A stretch of 64,000 nucleotides of DNA from Neorhizobium tomejilense (GTDB lineage: Bacteria > Pseudomonadota > Alphaproteobacteria > Rhizobiales > Rhizobiaceae). A program made the position numbers and the translations under genes. Shown here one piece after another: positions 9,067 to 19,100 of the stretch; position 1 is the stretch's first letter; every line of letters begins with the position of its first letter. A model generated the notes under the pieces. The model ran no database searches. It was not told the origin of the DNA and saw nothing but the letters and a program-made list of their open reading frames with translations. The stretch is from positions 1 through 64,000 of the forward strand of contig PVBG01000029.1 in the NCBI GenBank assembly GCA_002968845.1. The letters run 5' to 3'.

Positions 9067-9603
9067 TCATTGCGCGGCCTGTCGGTTCTCACCGGAGAGT
9101 ATGGTCATGAACTGCTCGACGATTCTCTCGGGTGTAGCAGCGTCGATCGTTATCACGTCATCCTCGGTCGAAGGATCTTCCAGGGTGTGGAACTGGCTCT
9201 CGATCAACGCGGCGGGCATAAAATGCCCAATCCGACAGCCAAGTCGCTGATTGGCTTCTTCACGGGAGATTCTCAGATAGAGGAATGTCACCGTACAGCC
9301 TGCGAGTGATCGCAATTTATCCCGGTATCGCGCTTTCAACGCGGAGCAAGTGATCACCGGCGGATCATGACTATCGGAAGCTAAGGCGCGACCGATGGTT
9401 TCTAGCCACTCAGCCCTGTCATTATCGGTCAGCGGTGTGCCAGCGGTCATCTTTGCAATGTTGGTAACGGAATGAAGCTCATCACCCTCCACAAACGTCT
9501 GTTGAAGCCGAGCCGCGACCAAGCGTGCAACCGATGTCTTCCCGCATCCTGACACTCCCATCACGATTACTGGTATCTTGTGCATTTGTCGTGCGACCAT
9601 CAT
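9067..9603 (-). CDS. gntK: Gluconokinase, GntK family
   Basis: A P-loop kinase of about 175 residues: Walker A GVSGCGKTSVA, VEGDELHSVTNIAKM (substrate region), ITCSALKARYRDKLR and the lid-like GHFMPAALIESQFHTLE. These are diagnostic for thermoresistant-type gluconokinase, which converts gluconate to 6-phosphogluconate. The start is uncertain among ATG codons at 9603, 9600 and 9585; the last fits the family length best. It lies 169 bp downstream of the ribose-type permease and upstream of the TIM-barrel isomerase. A second gluconokinase is encoded at 52020-52556. Confidence 0.88.
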   Translation of the reverse strand: MMVARQMHKIPVIVMGVSGCGKTSVARLVAARLQQTFVEGDELHSVTNIAKMTAGTPLTDNDRAEWLETIGRALASDSHDPPVITCSALKARYRDKLRSLAGCTVTFLYLRISREEANQRLGCRIGHFMPAALIESQFHTLEDPSTEDDVITIDAATPERIVEQFMTILSGENRQAAQ

Positions 9604-9772
9604 GCAGTCTTCTCATGCCTGTGAGGTAATTTTCCGCCTACGGCGATGCCTCTTTACCCTTAAGCCAACGCTTTACAGACCAGTACCAATTCAGAAGTTG
9701 CCGTGCGGCATAAGGCGAGAAATAGCGGAACGTGGACATTTCTTGGGTCTCCAATGGTGTCAAATGCAGCGG

Positions 9773-10798
9773 TCAACCCCGACCGCGACGGTTGCGATAG
9801 ACGTCAACCGTCACTGCGGCGACAATGATGACGCCCTTGACGATCTCCTGGTAGTAGGCGTCAACGCGCAAGAACGTGAAGCCAGAGGACATTACCCCCA
9901 GGATGATGACGCCGATGACCGTCCCAGTGATCCGTCCGATCCCGCCGGCTAGCGACGTTCCGCCGATAACGGCTGCTGCAATTGCGTCAAGCTCGTAGTT
10001 GACGCCCATGCCGGATTGCGCTGTTTGGGCACGCGCTGCGGTGACGATTCCAGCGAGTCCGGCGAGCATGCCGGCTATCGCATACACCTTGACCAGGTGC
10101 GCCTCCACATTGATGCCCGACACGCGCGCGGCCTGCATGTTCGAGCCAATAGCGTAGGTGAATTTGCCATATCGAGTGTACTTCAGGGCGACATGGAAAA
10201 TAATTGCGACCACGATGAACACGACGACCGGCCAGGCACCGGAGCCGATGAAGGTGAACTGGTCAGTCAGACCAGAGATTGGCTGGCCCTTCGTGTACCA
10301 TTTGGAAATGCCTCGCGCTGCAACCATCATACCGAGGGTGGCAATGAACGGAGGTATCCGAGCATAGGCAACAAGGGCACCGTTGATGAGTCCGGCTATC
10401 GCTCCGAGGATGATGCCGACGCTAATCGGCACGATTGCCGGCATGTCGGTGAAGCCGGGATATAAAGCCCGTGTCCATTCGGAGGATTGCGCTACGCTCG
10501 CAGCGATCATTGCGGTCATGGCGACCACGGAGCCTGCCGAGAGATCGATGCCGCTGGTGATGATTACCTGCGTGACGCCAACGGCGATGATGCCGACTAC
10601 GGAGACCTGCAGGATCGTGATTGTCAGGCGTTGCGTGTTTGCAAGAAAGCTCTGGCCGATGAATATCCAGCCCATTGCCTCATAGATCAGGGCAATCCCG
10701 ACGAGGACAAGGAGGATGTTGAGTTCCTGAGGAGGCTTCCATCTCTGCATAGCAGGGGAGGGCGCAATGCGAGTTTTTTCAGCGAGATTCTTTTCCAT
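9773..10798 (-). CDS. Ribose-type sugar ABC transporter permease (RbsC-like)
   Basis: A 341-residue membrane protein of the BPD_transp_2 family with about 8-10 hydrophobic helices. Markers are TSGIDLSAGSVVA, FIATLGMMVAARGISKWYT, ARVSGINVEAHLVKVYAIAG and GGTSLAGGIGRITGTVIG. It forms the membrane channel of the importer with the ATPase and binding protein encoded immediately upstream (25 bp gap to the ATPase gene). Confidence 0.93.
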   Translation of the reverse strand: MEKNLAEKTRIAPSPAMQRWKPPQELNILLVLVGIALIYEAMGWIFIGQSFLANTQRLTITILQVSVVGIIAVGVTQVIITSGIDLSAGSVVAMTAMIAASVAQSSEWTRALYPGFTDMPAIVPISVGIILGAIAGLINGALVAYARIPPFIATLGMMVAARGISKWYTKGQPISGLTDQFTFIGSGAWPVVVFIVVAIIFHVALKYTRYGKFTYAIGSNMQAARVSGINVEAHLVKVYAIAGMLAGLAGIVTAARAQTAQSGMGVNYELDAIAAAVIGGTSLAGGIGRITGTVIGVIILGVMSSGFTFLRVDAYYQEIVKGVIIVAAVTVDVYRNRRGRG

Positions 10799-10823
10799 CG
10801 GAGTTGTTCCCTTATTGGTCCGA

Positions 10824-12344
10824 TCAACGGGATGCCAGTTCCATTACGGCGACCTGGGTCGCATCGCTCCGCGGCAGGATGCCCGTCACCTTCCCTTCGT
10901 GCATGACCAGGACGCGATCGCTCATCCCCAGGACTTCGGGAAGCTCGGACGAGATCAGAATGACCGCTGCGCCGGATTTGGCGAGACTGGAAACGAGACC
11001 GTGGATTTCCGCCTTTGCGCCAACGTCGATACCCTTTGTCGGCTCGTCGAGAATGAGGATCCTTGGTGCGGTGAGTAGCCACCGCCCAATCAACACCTTC
11101 TGCTGGTTCCCACCCGACAGGTTCTGGATGCTCACGTTCAGGCCAGTCATCTTGATGCGCAGCCTACGCGCCATTTCGGCGCAATCCACGGCGACAGAGC
11201 CGCCCTGTACGAAGCCCGAGCGTGTATAACGGGTTTGTAGTGCTGCGATCTGCATGTTTTCGAGAATGTCGAGCGCGAGAAGACAACCTGTTTCCTTGCG
11301 ATCCTCGGTGAGAAAGGCCATGCCGTGCGCAATCGCATCGCTTGGCTTTCTGATTTGTACACTCTGTCCGGCGATGCGAATTTCGCCGGATGTCGGGGGG
11401 GTGACCCCGAAGAGGGCTTCCGCAACGTTTGAGCGCCCCGACCCTATGAGCCCGGCCATTCCGAGGATCTCGCCTGCGCGCAAATCGAACGAGACGTTGG
11501 AGAAAACACCTTCGAGATCGAGGTTTTTCACCGACAAAAGGACGTCGCCCAGTTCAACGTCCTCTTTGGGAAACATCTGAAGGACTTCTCTGCCCACCAT
11601 CCGCCGGATGATTTCGTCGCGACTGATGGTGCTGGCCGAATGCGTCGATATATATTTGCCGTCGCGGAAGATGGAGATTTCGTCAGAGATTTCCAGGATT
11701 TCGTTCATTTTGTGCGAAATATAGACGACACCTTTGCCTTCGGTCCTCAGTTCCCTGATGATCTCGAAGAGATGGCTCACCTCCCGATCGGTAAGGGCCG
11801 AAGTCGGTTCATCCATGATCAAGACTTCGGAATCATATGAGACAGCCTTGGCGATCTCGACCATTTGTCGGCTGGCGACCGACAGGGTTCTGACCTCGCC
11901 ATCCGCCCGGACGTTAATGCGAAGGCGCTGGAGAAGATCGTTTGTGATCCGGTTCATCTTCTTGTGGTCGATGAACCCGAACGCATTGCGCGGCTCTCGC
12001 CGTATCCAGATGTTCTCGGCCACGGTCATGGAGGCCATCAGGTTCAATTCCTGATGGATCATGGCGACACCCTTCTCGAGCGCATCCAGCGGCGTCGAGA
12101 GCATAACCTCTTTTCCCTTGAGGTGTAGCGACCCAGCGTCCGGCTGATAAATTCCTGCAAGGATCTTCATCAACGTAGATTTGCCGGCGCCATTTTCACC
12201 CATCACGGCGTGGACGCTACCGCTCCGGAGGTTGAATTGCGCGCCGTCAAGCGCGACCACGCCTGGAAACTCTTTCCGAATGCCTTGCGCACTGAGAAGC
12301 AAGGCCTGTTCGGCTGTGGGATCGGCCAATGTAACGTCGCTCAT
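10824..12344 (-). CDS. Ribose-type sugar ABC transporter ATP-binding protein (RbsA-like)
   Basis: A 506-residue tandem ATPase with two nucleotide-binding domains. The first has [28 protein letters not shown] and [11 protein letters not shown]; the second has a degenerate Walker A (GSGRS) with [16 protein letters not shown] and [16 protein letters not shown], the usual pattern of this class. Start at ATG 12344 is chosen because GGAGG lies 7 bp upstream; an in-frame extension to 12392 is less likely. It is the middle gene of binding protein, ATPase, permease. Confidence 0.94.
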   Translation of the reverse strand: MSDVTLADPTAEQALLLSAQGIRKEFPGVVALDGAQFNLRSGSVHAVMGENGAGKSTLMKILAGIYQPDAGSLHLKGKEVMLSTPLDALEKGVAMIHQELNLMASMTVAENIWIRREPRNAFGFIDHKKMNRITNDLLQRLRINVRADGEVRTLSVASRQMVEIAKAVSYDSEVLIMDEPTSALTDREVSHLFEIIRELRTEGKGVVYISHKMNEILEISDEISIFRDGKYISTHSASTISRDEIIRRMVGREVLQMFPKEDVELGDVLLSVKNLDLEGVFSNVSFDLRAGEILGMAGLIGSGRSNVAEALFGVTPPTSGEIRIAGQSVQIRKPSDAIAHGMAFLTEDRKETGCLLALDILENMQIAALQTRYTRSGFVQGGSVAVDCAEMARRLRIKMTGLNVSIQNLSGGNQQKVLIGRWLLTAPRILILDEPTKGIDVGAKAEIHGLVSSLAKSGAAVILISSELPEVLGMSDRVLVMHEGKVTGILPRSDATQVAVMELASR

Positions 12345-12402
12345 GACAATTCCTCCGAAAATAAATTGCGCGCGACTTGTGGTCGCGCGCAAATTGTGAA
12401 CC

Positions 12403-13329
12403 TTACTTAAGGAAGTTCGCGAGATTGTCCTTGGTAACCAACGTCAGATTCGAATAGATCTTCTTCTCGGTGGGCTCGCCCTTCACGACCTTTAGGATCG
12501 CGTCTAGTGCATCCTTGCCCTGCACCGCTGGATCCTGCTGTACGGTTACAGCCATGTCGCCGGCTTTCATTGCAACGAGAGCGTCCTGCGTGGCGTCGAT
12601 ACCTGCGACAACAACGTTTTTCGTGGAGGCTCCCGATGCCTTCAATGCCTGGATGGCGCCGAGGGCCATCTCGTCGTTGTTTGCGATGACGGCGTCGAAC
12701 TGCGTGCCGGCCGTGAGCCAGTTGGTAACCAGATCGAGAGCGTTCGTTCTCTGCCAGCCAGCCGTCTGTTCCTCAACGATCTTAATGCCCTTGCACTCAT
12801 CCGATTTGAAGACGTTGTGAACGGCCTCGGTTCGGCCGCGAGCGACAAGCGTGCCCAGTTCACCCATCAGGATGACAGCATTGCCCCTGCCGCCCAACGC
12901 TTTGCAGACGGCGGTGGCTTCAAGTGTGCCCGCCTCGATCTGATCGGATCCGACGAATACCTGCTTTGCCGGCAGCTTGTCGATGTTGCTCGGCTGGTTG
13001 TTCGCAAAGACCATGGGAATTCCGGCATTTTCGACGGTCTTTGAGATCGTCACGCCAGCGTCTGCTTCGACAGGAATGACGATAATTCCATCGACCTTGC
13101 TGGCGATGAAGTTGTCGATCTGGCTCTGCTGCTTGGAGACATCGCCTTGCGCATCTTCGATCAGCAGCTTGACGTTACCGAGCTCCTTCGCGCGTGCTTC
13201 CAGGCCGCTACGCAGAATTGCGAGAAAGTTGTCATCGAAACGCTGCATGCTGAAACCGATCGTGGTTTCGGCGTGCGCGGATGCAGCGATGCTTGCTGCG
13301 AATACGGCTGCGAGTGCGAATTTCTTCAT
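12403..13329 (-). CDS. Periplasmic sugar-binding protein (RbsB-like)
   Basis: A 308-residue type I periplasmic binding protein. A signal peptide covers about residues 1-20 ([15 protein letters not shown], cut after AHA). The mature part begins [19 protein letters not shown] and contains the ribose/galactose-binding features [21 protein letters not shown] and [13 protein letters not shown]. It is the first gene of the leftward operon, behind the promoter at 13588-13615. The ligand is unknown; the gluconokinase and isomerase downstream suggest a sugar acid or modified sugar. Confidence 0.93.
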   Translation of the reverse strand: MKKFALAAVFAASIAASAHAETTIGFSMQRFDDNFLAILRSGLEARAKELGNVKLLIEDAQGDVSKQQSQIDNFIASKVDGIIVIPVEADAGVTISKTVENAGIPMVFANNQPSNIDKLPAKQVFVGSDQIEAGTLEATAVCKALGGRGNAVILMGELGTLVARGRTEAVHNVFKSDECKGIKIVEEQTAGWQRTNALDLVTNWLTAGTQFDAVIANNDEMALGAIQALKASGASTKNVVVAGIDATQDALVAMKAGDMAVTVQQDPAVQGKDALDAILKVVKGEPTEKKIYSNLTLVTKDNLANFLK

Positions 13330-13580
13330 GTTCCTGCTCCGGTGTGTGGGTGATCATTCTTTGCCCGTTTTTCTGTTTCCTGCCGGAGCCCTATACGGGT
13401 AGGCGCTCACGGGGCGCACACGTCCCCGATCGCGGCAGTCCACAGACAGCCTCGGTTTGGGTTGTGTGGGGGAGTTTGCGTCGCTGGGTGCTCGACATCG
13501 GCCGAGAACCTGGAGTTTTGCGATAATTCTTCGAGCGGAGCGGCCACCTTCTCCCAAAAGGAAAGCCACCCCTTCGATAG

Positions 13581-13615
13581 GTGAAACGATAAACTTGACA
13601 TTTGGTTTGTGTCAA
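13581..13615 (-). promoter_or_regulatory. Promoter and LacI-type operator of the leftward ABC operon
   Basis: On the minus strand TTGACA (13615-13610) is followed 17 bp later by TTATCG. The -10 region overlaps GTTTATCGTTTCAC (13594-13581), which matches the operator GTGTATCGTTACAC found at the divergent promoter at 12 of 14 positions. TTGACA (13595-13600) and TGTCAA (13610-13615) also form an inverted pair. Repressor binding over the -10 box would block the binding-protein operon. Assignment to the LacI encoded at 13849 is inference. Confidence 0.6.
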
Positions 13616-13719
13616 TCGCCATGGCTGTGAATTATTATAAAATTTTGAGATTGGCTCCATTCCGGGGGAATTGTAGTCATCAGCCCCGGATAATCGGCGC
13701 ATAAAGGCGCAAAAAAAAT

Positions 13720-13752
13720 TTGACAACAAGTTATCGAGGTGTATCGTTACAC
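13720..13752 (+). promoter_or_regulatory. Promoter and LacI-type operator of the rightward unit
   Basis: TTGACA at 13720-13725 is followed after 16 bp by TATCGT, which lies inside the near-perfect palindrome GTGTATCGTTACAC (13739-13752, one central mismatch). Such palindromes with central CG are typical LacI-family operators. The promoter points to the LacI gene, 96 bp downstream, so it probably gives autoregulation and may also drive the hyuA unit. Confidence 0.6.
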
Positions 13753-13848
13753 TAACCAAGCGAGACTTGTCGGAGGACGCACATGTCCTCTGTCGCATCC
13801 TTCCTTCGGTGATATCCTTGTCGCTCCAATAGCCTGGACGGCCTGATC

Positions 13849-14982
13849 ATGGATGATGAACATATGGAAACCACACGGCCGAAGCGAAGCGAACGGCGAT
13901 CGAGTGCTCAGGGCGCGACATCGGTAGATGTTGCAGCCGATCGCGCGACCATTCAGGATGTGGCCAAAGCCGCCGGCGTCTCCAATACGAGCGTCTCGAA
14001 TTACATGAACGGCAGGCTGGAGCGGCTGGGTCTGGAAACAAGGGCGCGGATCGCGGATGCGGTGGGACGTCTCGGTTTCAAGCCAAATCAAGCCGCCCGG
14101 CAGTTGAAGACCGGTAAAACCAAGGGGATAGCGCTCGTTGTTCCCAGTATCGTCAATCCGTTCAACGGCCAACTGGTTTTCGCGATCGAGCAGGCTGCGG
14201 TCAAGGCTGGATACGCTGTCCATCTCTGCAACACGATGCGCGACAATGCAGTCGAAAAGCGCTTTCTGGAGAACCTGGTCGGTTTGGGTGTCAGCGATCT
14301 GATCACCATTGCGCCGCTGAGTGCCCGGAAAGGCTTTTACCGACCGCAAAGTGATTTCTCCGTTGTCGCGATTGACGCGGACCGGTCGGATCTTCGCCTC
14401 CCTCGCCTCGATACGATCAACTTCAATCATGAAGTAGCGATCGATCTGGCAGTGGAACACCTGTACGAACTCGGGCATCGCCGCATTGCTTACGTCACGG
14501 ATCCGATGATCACATACAGTCGCCGCAAGCGTCTGGCTGGTTTTAAGGCCGCCATGGCAAACAGAGGCCTCCAGGGCGATCTGGTCGTATTGCTCGATGC
14601 AGATCACGGAGCGCGTGATATCGCTGACGCCGAGATGCTGGAAGTTGGCCGAAGTGCAGCACCGGAGGTGCTGAAACTTCGCCCTCGGCCAACTGCTGTT
14701 GTGGCTTTCAATGATATGATTGCTCTCGGTCTCCTCGCAAGCTTCAGACAAGCTGGTCTATCCGTGCCCGGCGACCTCTCCTTGGTTGGAATAGACGATG
14801 TCTGGGTCAGTCAACTATCTTATCCGGCGTTGACGACGGTACGCCAACCCATCGAGGCGATGGGCGCGGCGGCCGTCGATCGGATCATAAACCATTTGGC
14901 AGGGGCTGTCGGGGGAGGTTCCGACACGCTTTTCCTGCCCGAACTCACAGTGAGGGAGACATGCGGAGAACCGTCCAGCTAA
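13849..14982 (+). CDS. LacI-family transcriptional regulator
   Basis: A 377-residue LacI protein. An about 30-residue N-terminal extension precedes the helix-turn-helix and hinge (TIQDVAKAAGVSNTSVSNYM, then RARIADAVGRLGFKPNQAAR). The effector domain shows VVPSIVNPFNGQL, HRRIAYVTDP, VVAFNDMIALGLL and VGIDDVWVSQLSYPALTTV. It lies between the leftward ABC operon and the rightward hyuAB genes and probably controls both through the twin operators at 13581 and 13739. ATG 13864 is an alternative start. Its ligand is unknown. Confidence 0.9.
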   Translation: MDDEHMETTRPKRSERRSSAQGATSVDVAADRATIQDVAKAAGVSNTSVSNYMNGRLERLGLETRARIADAVGRLGFKPNQAARQLKTGKTKGIALVVPSIVNPFNGQLVFAIEQAAVKAGYAVHLCNTMRDNAVEKRFLENLVGLGVSDLITIAPLSARKGFYRPQSDFSVVAIDADRSDLRLPRLDTINFNHEVAIDLAVEHLYELGHRRIAYVTDPMITYSRRKRLAGFKAAMANRGLQGDLVVLLDADHGARDIADAEMLEVGRSAAPEVLKLRPRPTAVVAFNDMIALGLLASFRQAGLSVPGDLSLVGIDDVWVSQLSYPALTTVRQPIEAMGAAAVDRIINHLAGAVGGGSDTLFLPELTVRETCGEPSS

Positions 14983-15082
14983 GCGCGCGGTAACAGCAGG
15001 TCCCAACAAACAACCAAACCTCCCCATGACTTTGAGCAACTGGCCGGCACATCGCCGCGCCTTAGAGAGAAGGCTTTGCTTG

Positions 15083-17182
15083 ATGGATATCAATTCCCAC
15101 GCCAAGGGCTTGAGCACGGGGCTTCGGCTTGCCTGCGACACCGGCGGCACATTCACCGATCTGGTCGTGGAGGACGGCGAAACGATTCGACTGTTCAAGG
15201 CGTCTACCACCCCGGATGATCCGGTTCGCGGCGTGCTCGATGCCTTGCAGCTCGCGGCGGATCACTACAAGCTTGACCGCGGCACATTCCTCAAACGCGC
15301 CTCCATGTTCATTCATGGCACTACCCGCGCAATCAACGCGATCATCACCCAGAAGACGGCCAAGACCGCGTTCGTAACGACAAAGGGGCACCGGGACATT
15401 CTGGTGATCCGTGAGGGCGGTCGGATCGAGCCCTTCAACTTCACCGTCGCATATCCGGAGCCATATGTACCACGCCGTTATACGTTTGAGGTCAACGAAC
15501 GAATTGACGCCCGCGGCAACGTCGTCTCCGAACTCGACGAGGCCGACTTCATGGAAACGCTGAAGCGCCTGAAAGACCTGAAGGTCGAGGCAATTGGGGT
15601 CTGCCTTCTCTGGTCGGTTACGAATTCCGTCCATGAGTTGCGCATCGGCGAGTTGATCAAGCAGCACCTTCCGGATGTTCCCTTCACCCTGTCGCACCAG
15701 CTCAACCCGACACTGCGCGAATATCGCCGCGCATCGGCCACCGTCATCGATGCGTCGCTGAAGCCGTTGATGTTCCGCTATCTCGACAGCCTCACCAATC
15801 GTCTGAAGGACGCGGGGTTCGATGGGCGCACGCTGATGGTCACCTCCAGCGGTGGTATCATGGATGCGGAGGCCGTCGCACGAGCGCCGATTCACTCGAT
15901 CAATTCCGGCCCGGCCATGGCACCGGTCGCCGGCCGCTACTATGCAGATCGCGATTTCGGAAACCCGATCGCCATCGTCGCGGACACAGGTGGCACCACG
16001 TTCGACGTTAGCCTCGTGCGCGACGGCCGTATTCCGTGGAGCCGGGAAACCTGGATTGGCCAGACAACGCGCGGCCATATGACTGGCTTCCCCTCAGTCG
16101 ACATCAAGAGCATTGGTGCCGGCGGCGGTTCGATTGCCTGGGTCGATGACGGCGGTATCCTGCAGCTTGGTCCCCAGAGCGCTGGCTCGACGCCTGGCCC
16201 AGTCGCCTATCGCCGCGGTGGCACCGAGCCGACGGTCACCGACTGCGCCATCATTCTTGGATATATCGATCCGGACTTCTTCCTTGGCGGCGCGATGGTT
16301 CTCGATCGTGCCGGCGCGACCGAGGCTCTGCGTACCAAGGTCGCTAATCCGCTCGGCATCAGCGTCGAGGAAGCTGCGGCCTCGGTTCTCAAGCTCTCGA
16401 CAGAGAAGATGGTCGGCGCTGTCGAGGAAATCACGGTCAATCAGGGTATCGATCCGGCATCTGCACTGTTGATCGGTGGCGGCGGCGCGGCCGGCCTCAA
16501 TGCGGTTGCAATCGGCAAGCGCCTGCAGTGCGCTGGGGTACTGATCCCGGAAGCCGGCGCGGTGATGAGTGCTGCCGGTGCGTTGATGTCGGAGCTTTCA
16601 TCCGATTACGCACAATTGAACTTCACGACCAGCGGCAAGTTCGACGGCGAGAAGATCAATACGGTGCTCGCTGAGTTGGAAGCCCGTTGCCAGAGCTTTG
16701 CGGAGGGCCCCGGGGCGAATGCGATCGAGCACAAGATCGAATTCTCGGTCGAAGCGCGTTATCCGCACCAGATCTGGGAGATTGACGTTCCCTTGCCGTC
16801 CAGCCGGATTTCCTCTGATGGCGACCTGCAGGCGCTGAAATCGGCATTCCATGAAATGCACCAGCGTATCTTCGAAATCTCCGATCCGGATTCCGAGGTC
16901 GAGTTCGTTACCTGGCGGGCGAAGGTAAGCTGCAAGCTGAAGGAGGCGACCTCAGGATCGCTACCACGTGAAGGGGGCTTCAGTGGCGGAAAGGCATCCC
17001 GGCCGGTCTATTTCAGTGAGACAGGTTGGATCGACGTCCCGGTTCACCGCTTCGAAGCGATGGCTCCCGGCAATCCGGCGCCCGGTCCTTCTATCGTCGA
17101 ATCCTCATTCACCACGGTCGTCATCGATCCGCAGACCGTAGCCGAACGCACCGCCGGCGGCGGCTTGCGCGTAACATTCTAA
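15083..17182 (+). CDS. hyuA: ATP-dependent hydantoinase/oxoprolinase subunit A (HyuA)
   Basis: About 699 residues, the usual length for HyuA. The N-terminal domain begins with LACDTGGTFTDLVVEDG and continues with FIHGTTRAINAIIT; the ATPase domain has VADTGGTTFDVSLVRDG; GGGGAAGLNAVAIGKRL and PEAGAVMSAAGALMSELSSD follow. This family hydrolyses cyclic amides (hydantoins, 5-oxoproline, caprolactam) or carboxylates ketones with ATP. ATG 15083 is preferred over the in-frame 15026 because the domain begins directly after it and AGAAGG precedes it. It is 100 bp behind the LacI gene and 13 bp before hyuB. Confidence 0.9.
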   Translation: MDINSHAKGLSTGLRLACDTGGTFTDLVVEDGETIRLFKASTTPDDPVRGVLDALQLAADHYKLDRGTFLKRASMFIHGTTRAINAIITQKTAKTAFVTTKGHRDILVIREGGRIEPFNFTVAYPEPYVPRRYTFEVNERIDARGNVVSELDEADFMETLKRLKDLKVEAIGVCLLWSVTNSVHELRIGELIKQHLPDVPFTLSHQLNPTLREYRRASATVIDASLKPLMFRYLDSLTNRLKDAGFDGRTLMVTSSGGIMDAEAVARAPIHSINSGPAMAPVAGRYYADRDFGNPIAIVADTGGTTFDVSLVRDGRIPWSRETWIGQTTRGHMTGFPSVDIKSIGAGGGSIAWVDDGGILQLGPQSAGSTPGPVAYRRGGTEPTVTDCAIILGYIDPDFFLGGAMVLDRAGATEALRTKVANPLGISVEEAAASVLKLSTEKMVGAVEEITVNQGIDPASALLIGGGGAAGLNAVAIGKRLQCAGVLIPEAGAVMSAAGALMSELSSDYAQLNFTTSGKFDGEKINTVLAELEARCQSFAEGPGANAIEHKIEFSVEARYPHQIWEIDVPLPSSRISSDGDLQALKSAFHEMHQRIFEISDPDSEVEFVTWRAKVSCKLKEATSGSLPREGGFSGGKASRPVYFSETGWIDVPVHRFEAMAPGNPAPGPSIVESSFTTVVIDPQTVAERTAGGGLRVTF

Positions 17183-17195
17183 TCAGGAGTCGCAC

Positions 17196-19010
17196 ATGAC
17201 CAGCTCCCCTTCGAAAAATGCTCCCGACGGTGTGCAGATGGCGATGATCTCCAGCCGCATGGAGACGATCGCCCGCAAGATGCAGAACACCATCTTCCGG
17301 ACAGCACGATCCGGCATTCTCAACACCGCGCACGACTTTTCGTGCGTCGTGCTGACGGCAGATTGCCAGATGCTGTCGGCCGCAGAAAGCCTGCCGAACC
17401 ACACACTGATCGGCCCGGACCTGATGTGCCAGGCTGTGCTGAAGCACCATCCCATTATGAAGCGCGGCGACTGCTTCCTGCACAACAGTCCTTATGAGGG
17501 CAATTCTCACGCCGCCGACCACTGCATGATTGTTCCGGTCGTCGATGACGGGGGCGTTTTGCGCTTCTTCGTCCTAGCGAAGGCGCATCAGGCCGATTGC
17601 GGCAACTCGCGCCCTTCCACCTATCTCGCCGACGTCAAGGACGTCTACGAGGAAGGCGCGCTGATCTTCTCGGCGACGAAGATCCAGGAAGACTACAGAA
17701 CCAACCAGGACATTGTGCGCATGTGCGAGTCTCGTATCCGCGTACCGGATCAATGGTGGGGCGACTTCCTGGCGACACTCGGTTCTGTTCGTATCGGTGA
17801 ACGCGAACTGCTGGCGCTCGGCGATGAACTTGGCTGGGATGTGCTGGAAGGCTACGCGTCGCGCTGGTTCGACTATTCCGAGCAGAAGATGATCCAGGCC
17901 ATCTCGAAGCTGACGACGGGCAAGATCACGCTGCATTCGGCACATGACCCCTTCCTTGGCCTGCCGGACGGTATTCCGGTCAAGGTGGAGGTCGAGATCG
18001 ACGCGGAAAATGCCCGCATCACGGTTGATCTCACCGACAATCCCGATTGCCAGCCCTGCGGTCTCAACCTGACCGAAGCGACCTCGAAGAGTGCTGCCAT
18101 GATCGGTATCTTCAATGCGCTCCTTGATCATCGTGTGATCCCGAACTCCGGAAGCTTCCGTCGCATCGACGTGAGGCTCAGGGAAAATTGCTGCGTCGGC
18201 ATTCCGCGTCATCCGGCATCCTGTTCTGTTGCAACAACCAATCTGGCCGACCACGTGACTAACCCGGTGCAGCGTGCGATTGCGGAGTTGTCAGCAGGTT
18301 ACGGTCAGGCGGCTACGGGGCCGATCCAACCGCCCGGCATGGGTGTCATTTCGGGACGCGATCCGCATAACAAAGACGAGCCATTCATCAACCAGGTCCA
18401 TATCGGCGTAAGCGGCGGTGCCGGTACGCCAGTCACCGACGGCTTCCTGTCGATCATCCATGCGGGTAATGCCGGCATGTGCCGTATCGACAGTGTCGAG
18501 GTTGACGAACTGCATCATCCGATCCTGATCGACGATCGGCATCTGATAGAAGATAGCGAGGGTGCCGGTACCTATCGCGGCGCCCCGTCCATCTACAGCG
18601 AATATGGCCCTTGGGGTGGGAGTGAACTGACCATTCTCTATGCCGCGGACGGCACGGTTACGCCGGCAGCCGGTACGCGAGGTGGCGGCTCGGGTGGTAC
18701 CTGCCGAGCGGCCATGCGCAAGGTTGACGGGAGCGTTGTCGAGCTACCCCCATGCCATGGCATCACGCTCAAGGCGGGAGAAAAGATCATCTCGCATTCG
18801 GCAAGTGGCGGCGGCTACGGCGTGCCAACCGAGCGCGATCCGGCTCGGGTCATCCACGATCTGGCCGAAGGCTGGATCAGCCTCGAACGCGCCCGCGACG
18901 TCTACGGCGTTGCCGTCGTCGGCTCGCGCGCCACGGATGATCTGGCACTTGACCCCGTCGGAACGGAGAAATTGCGCAGTAAGGGCAGGCCGCTCGCCGC
19001 AGCGAGCTAA
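17196..19010 (+). CDS. hyuB: ATP-dependent hydantoinase/oxoprolinase subunit B (HyuB)
   Basis: A 604-residue HyuB protein with family motifs HTLIGPDLMCQAVLKHHP, GDCFLHNSPYEGNSHAADHC, PGCADGF-like Gly-rich turns and GGGSGGTCRAAMRKVDG near the C-terminus. It forms a complex with HyuA. AGGAG lies 8 bp before the ATG. HyuA/HyuB pairs cannot be assigned a substrate by sequence alone; two aminotransferases downstream suggest that an amino acid or amine is released. Confidence 0.9.
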   Translation: MTSSPSKNAPDGVQMAMISSRMETIARKMQNTIFRTARSGILNTAHDFSCVVLTADCQMLSAAESLPNHTLIGPDLMCQAVLKHHPIMKRGDCFLHNSPYEGNSHAADHCMIVPVVDDGGVLRFFVLAKAHQADCGNSRPSTYLADVKDVYEEGALIFSATKIQEDYRTNQDIVRMCESRIRVPDQWWGDFLATLGSVRIGERELLALGDELGWDVLEGYASRWFDYSEQKMIQAISKLTTGKITLHSAHDPFLGLPDGIPVKVEVEIDAENARITVDLTDNPDCQPCGLNLTEATSKSAAMIGIFNALLDHRVIPNSGSFRRIDVRLRENCCVGIPRHPASCSVATTNLADHVTNPVQRAIAELSAGYGQAATGPIQPPGMGVISGRDPHNKDEPFINQVHIGVSGGAGTPVTDGFLSIIHAGNAGMCRIDSVEVDELHHPILIDDRHLIEDSEGAGTYRGAPSIYSEYGPWGGSELTILYAADGTVTPAAGTRGGGSGGTCRAAMRKVDGSVVELPPCHGITLKAGEKIISHSASGGGYGVPTERDPARVIHDLAEGWISLERARDVYGVAVVGSRATDDLALDPVGTEKLRSKGRPLAAAS

Positions 19011-19100
19011 TCAATCGAGATCCTGCTGGGACCCCTTGTCCAGCTAAGAGGCGCCAGCATCGGAGCCAAGCTAAAGGTAAATAGGTGAGGACATTCTCTC

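Noticed and set aside
13747-14751. Minus-strand open frame (334 codons) across the LacI gene
   Set aside because: The plus strand encodes a complete LacI with helix-turn-helix; the opposite frame has no motif.
15062-16078. Minus-strand open frame (338 codons) across hyuA
   Set aside because: Antisense to the conserved HyuA ATPase domain; a GC-rich shadow.
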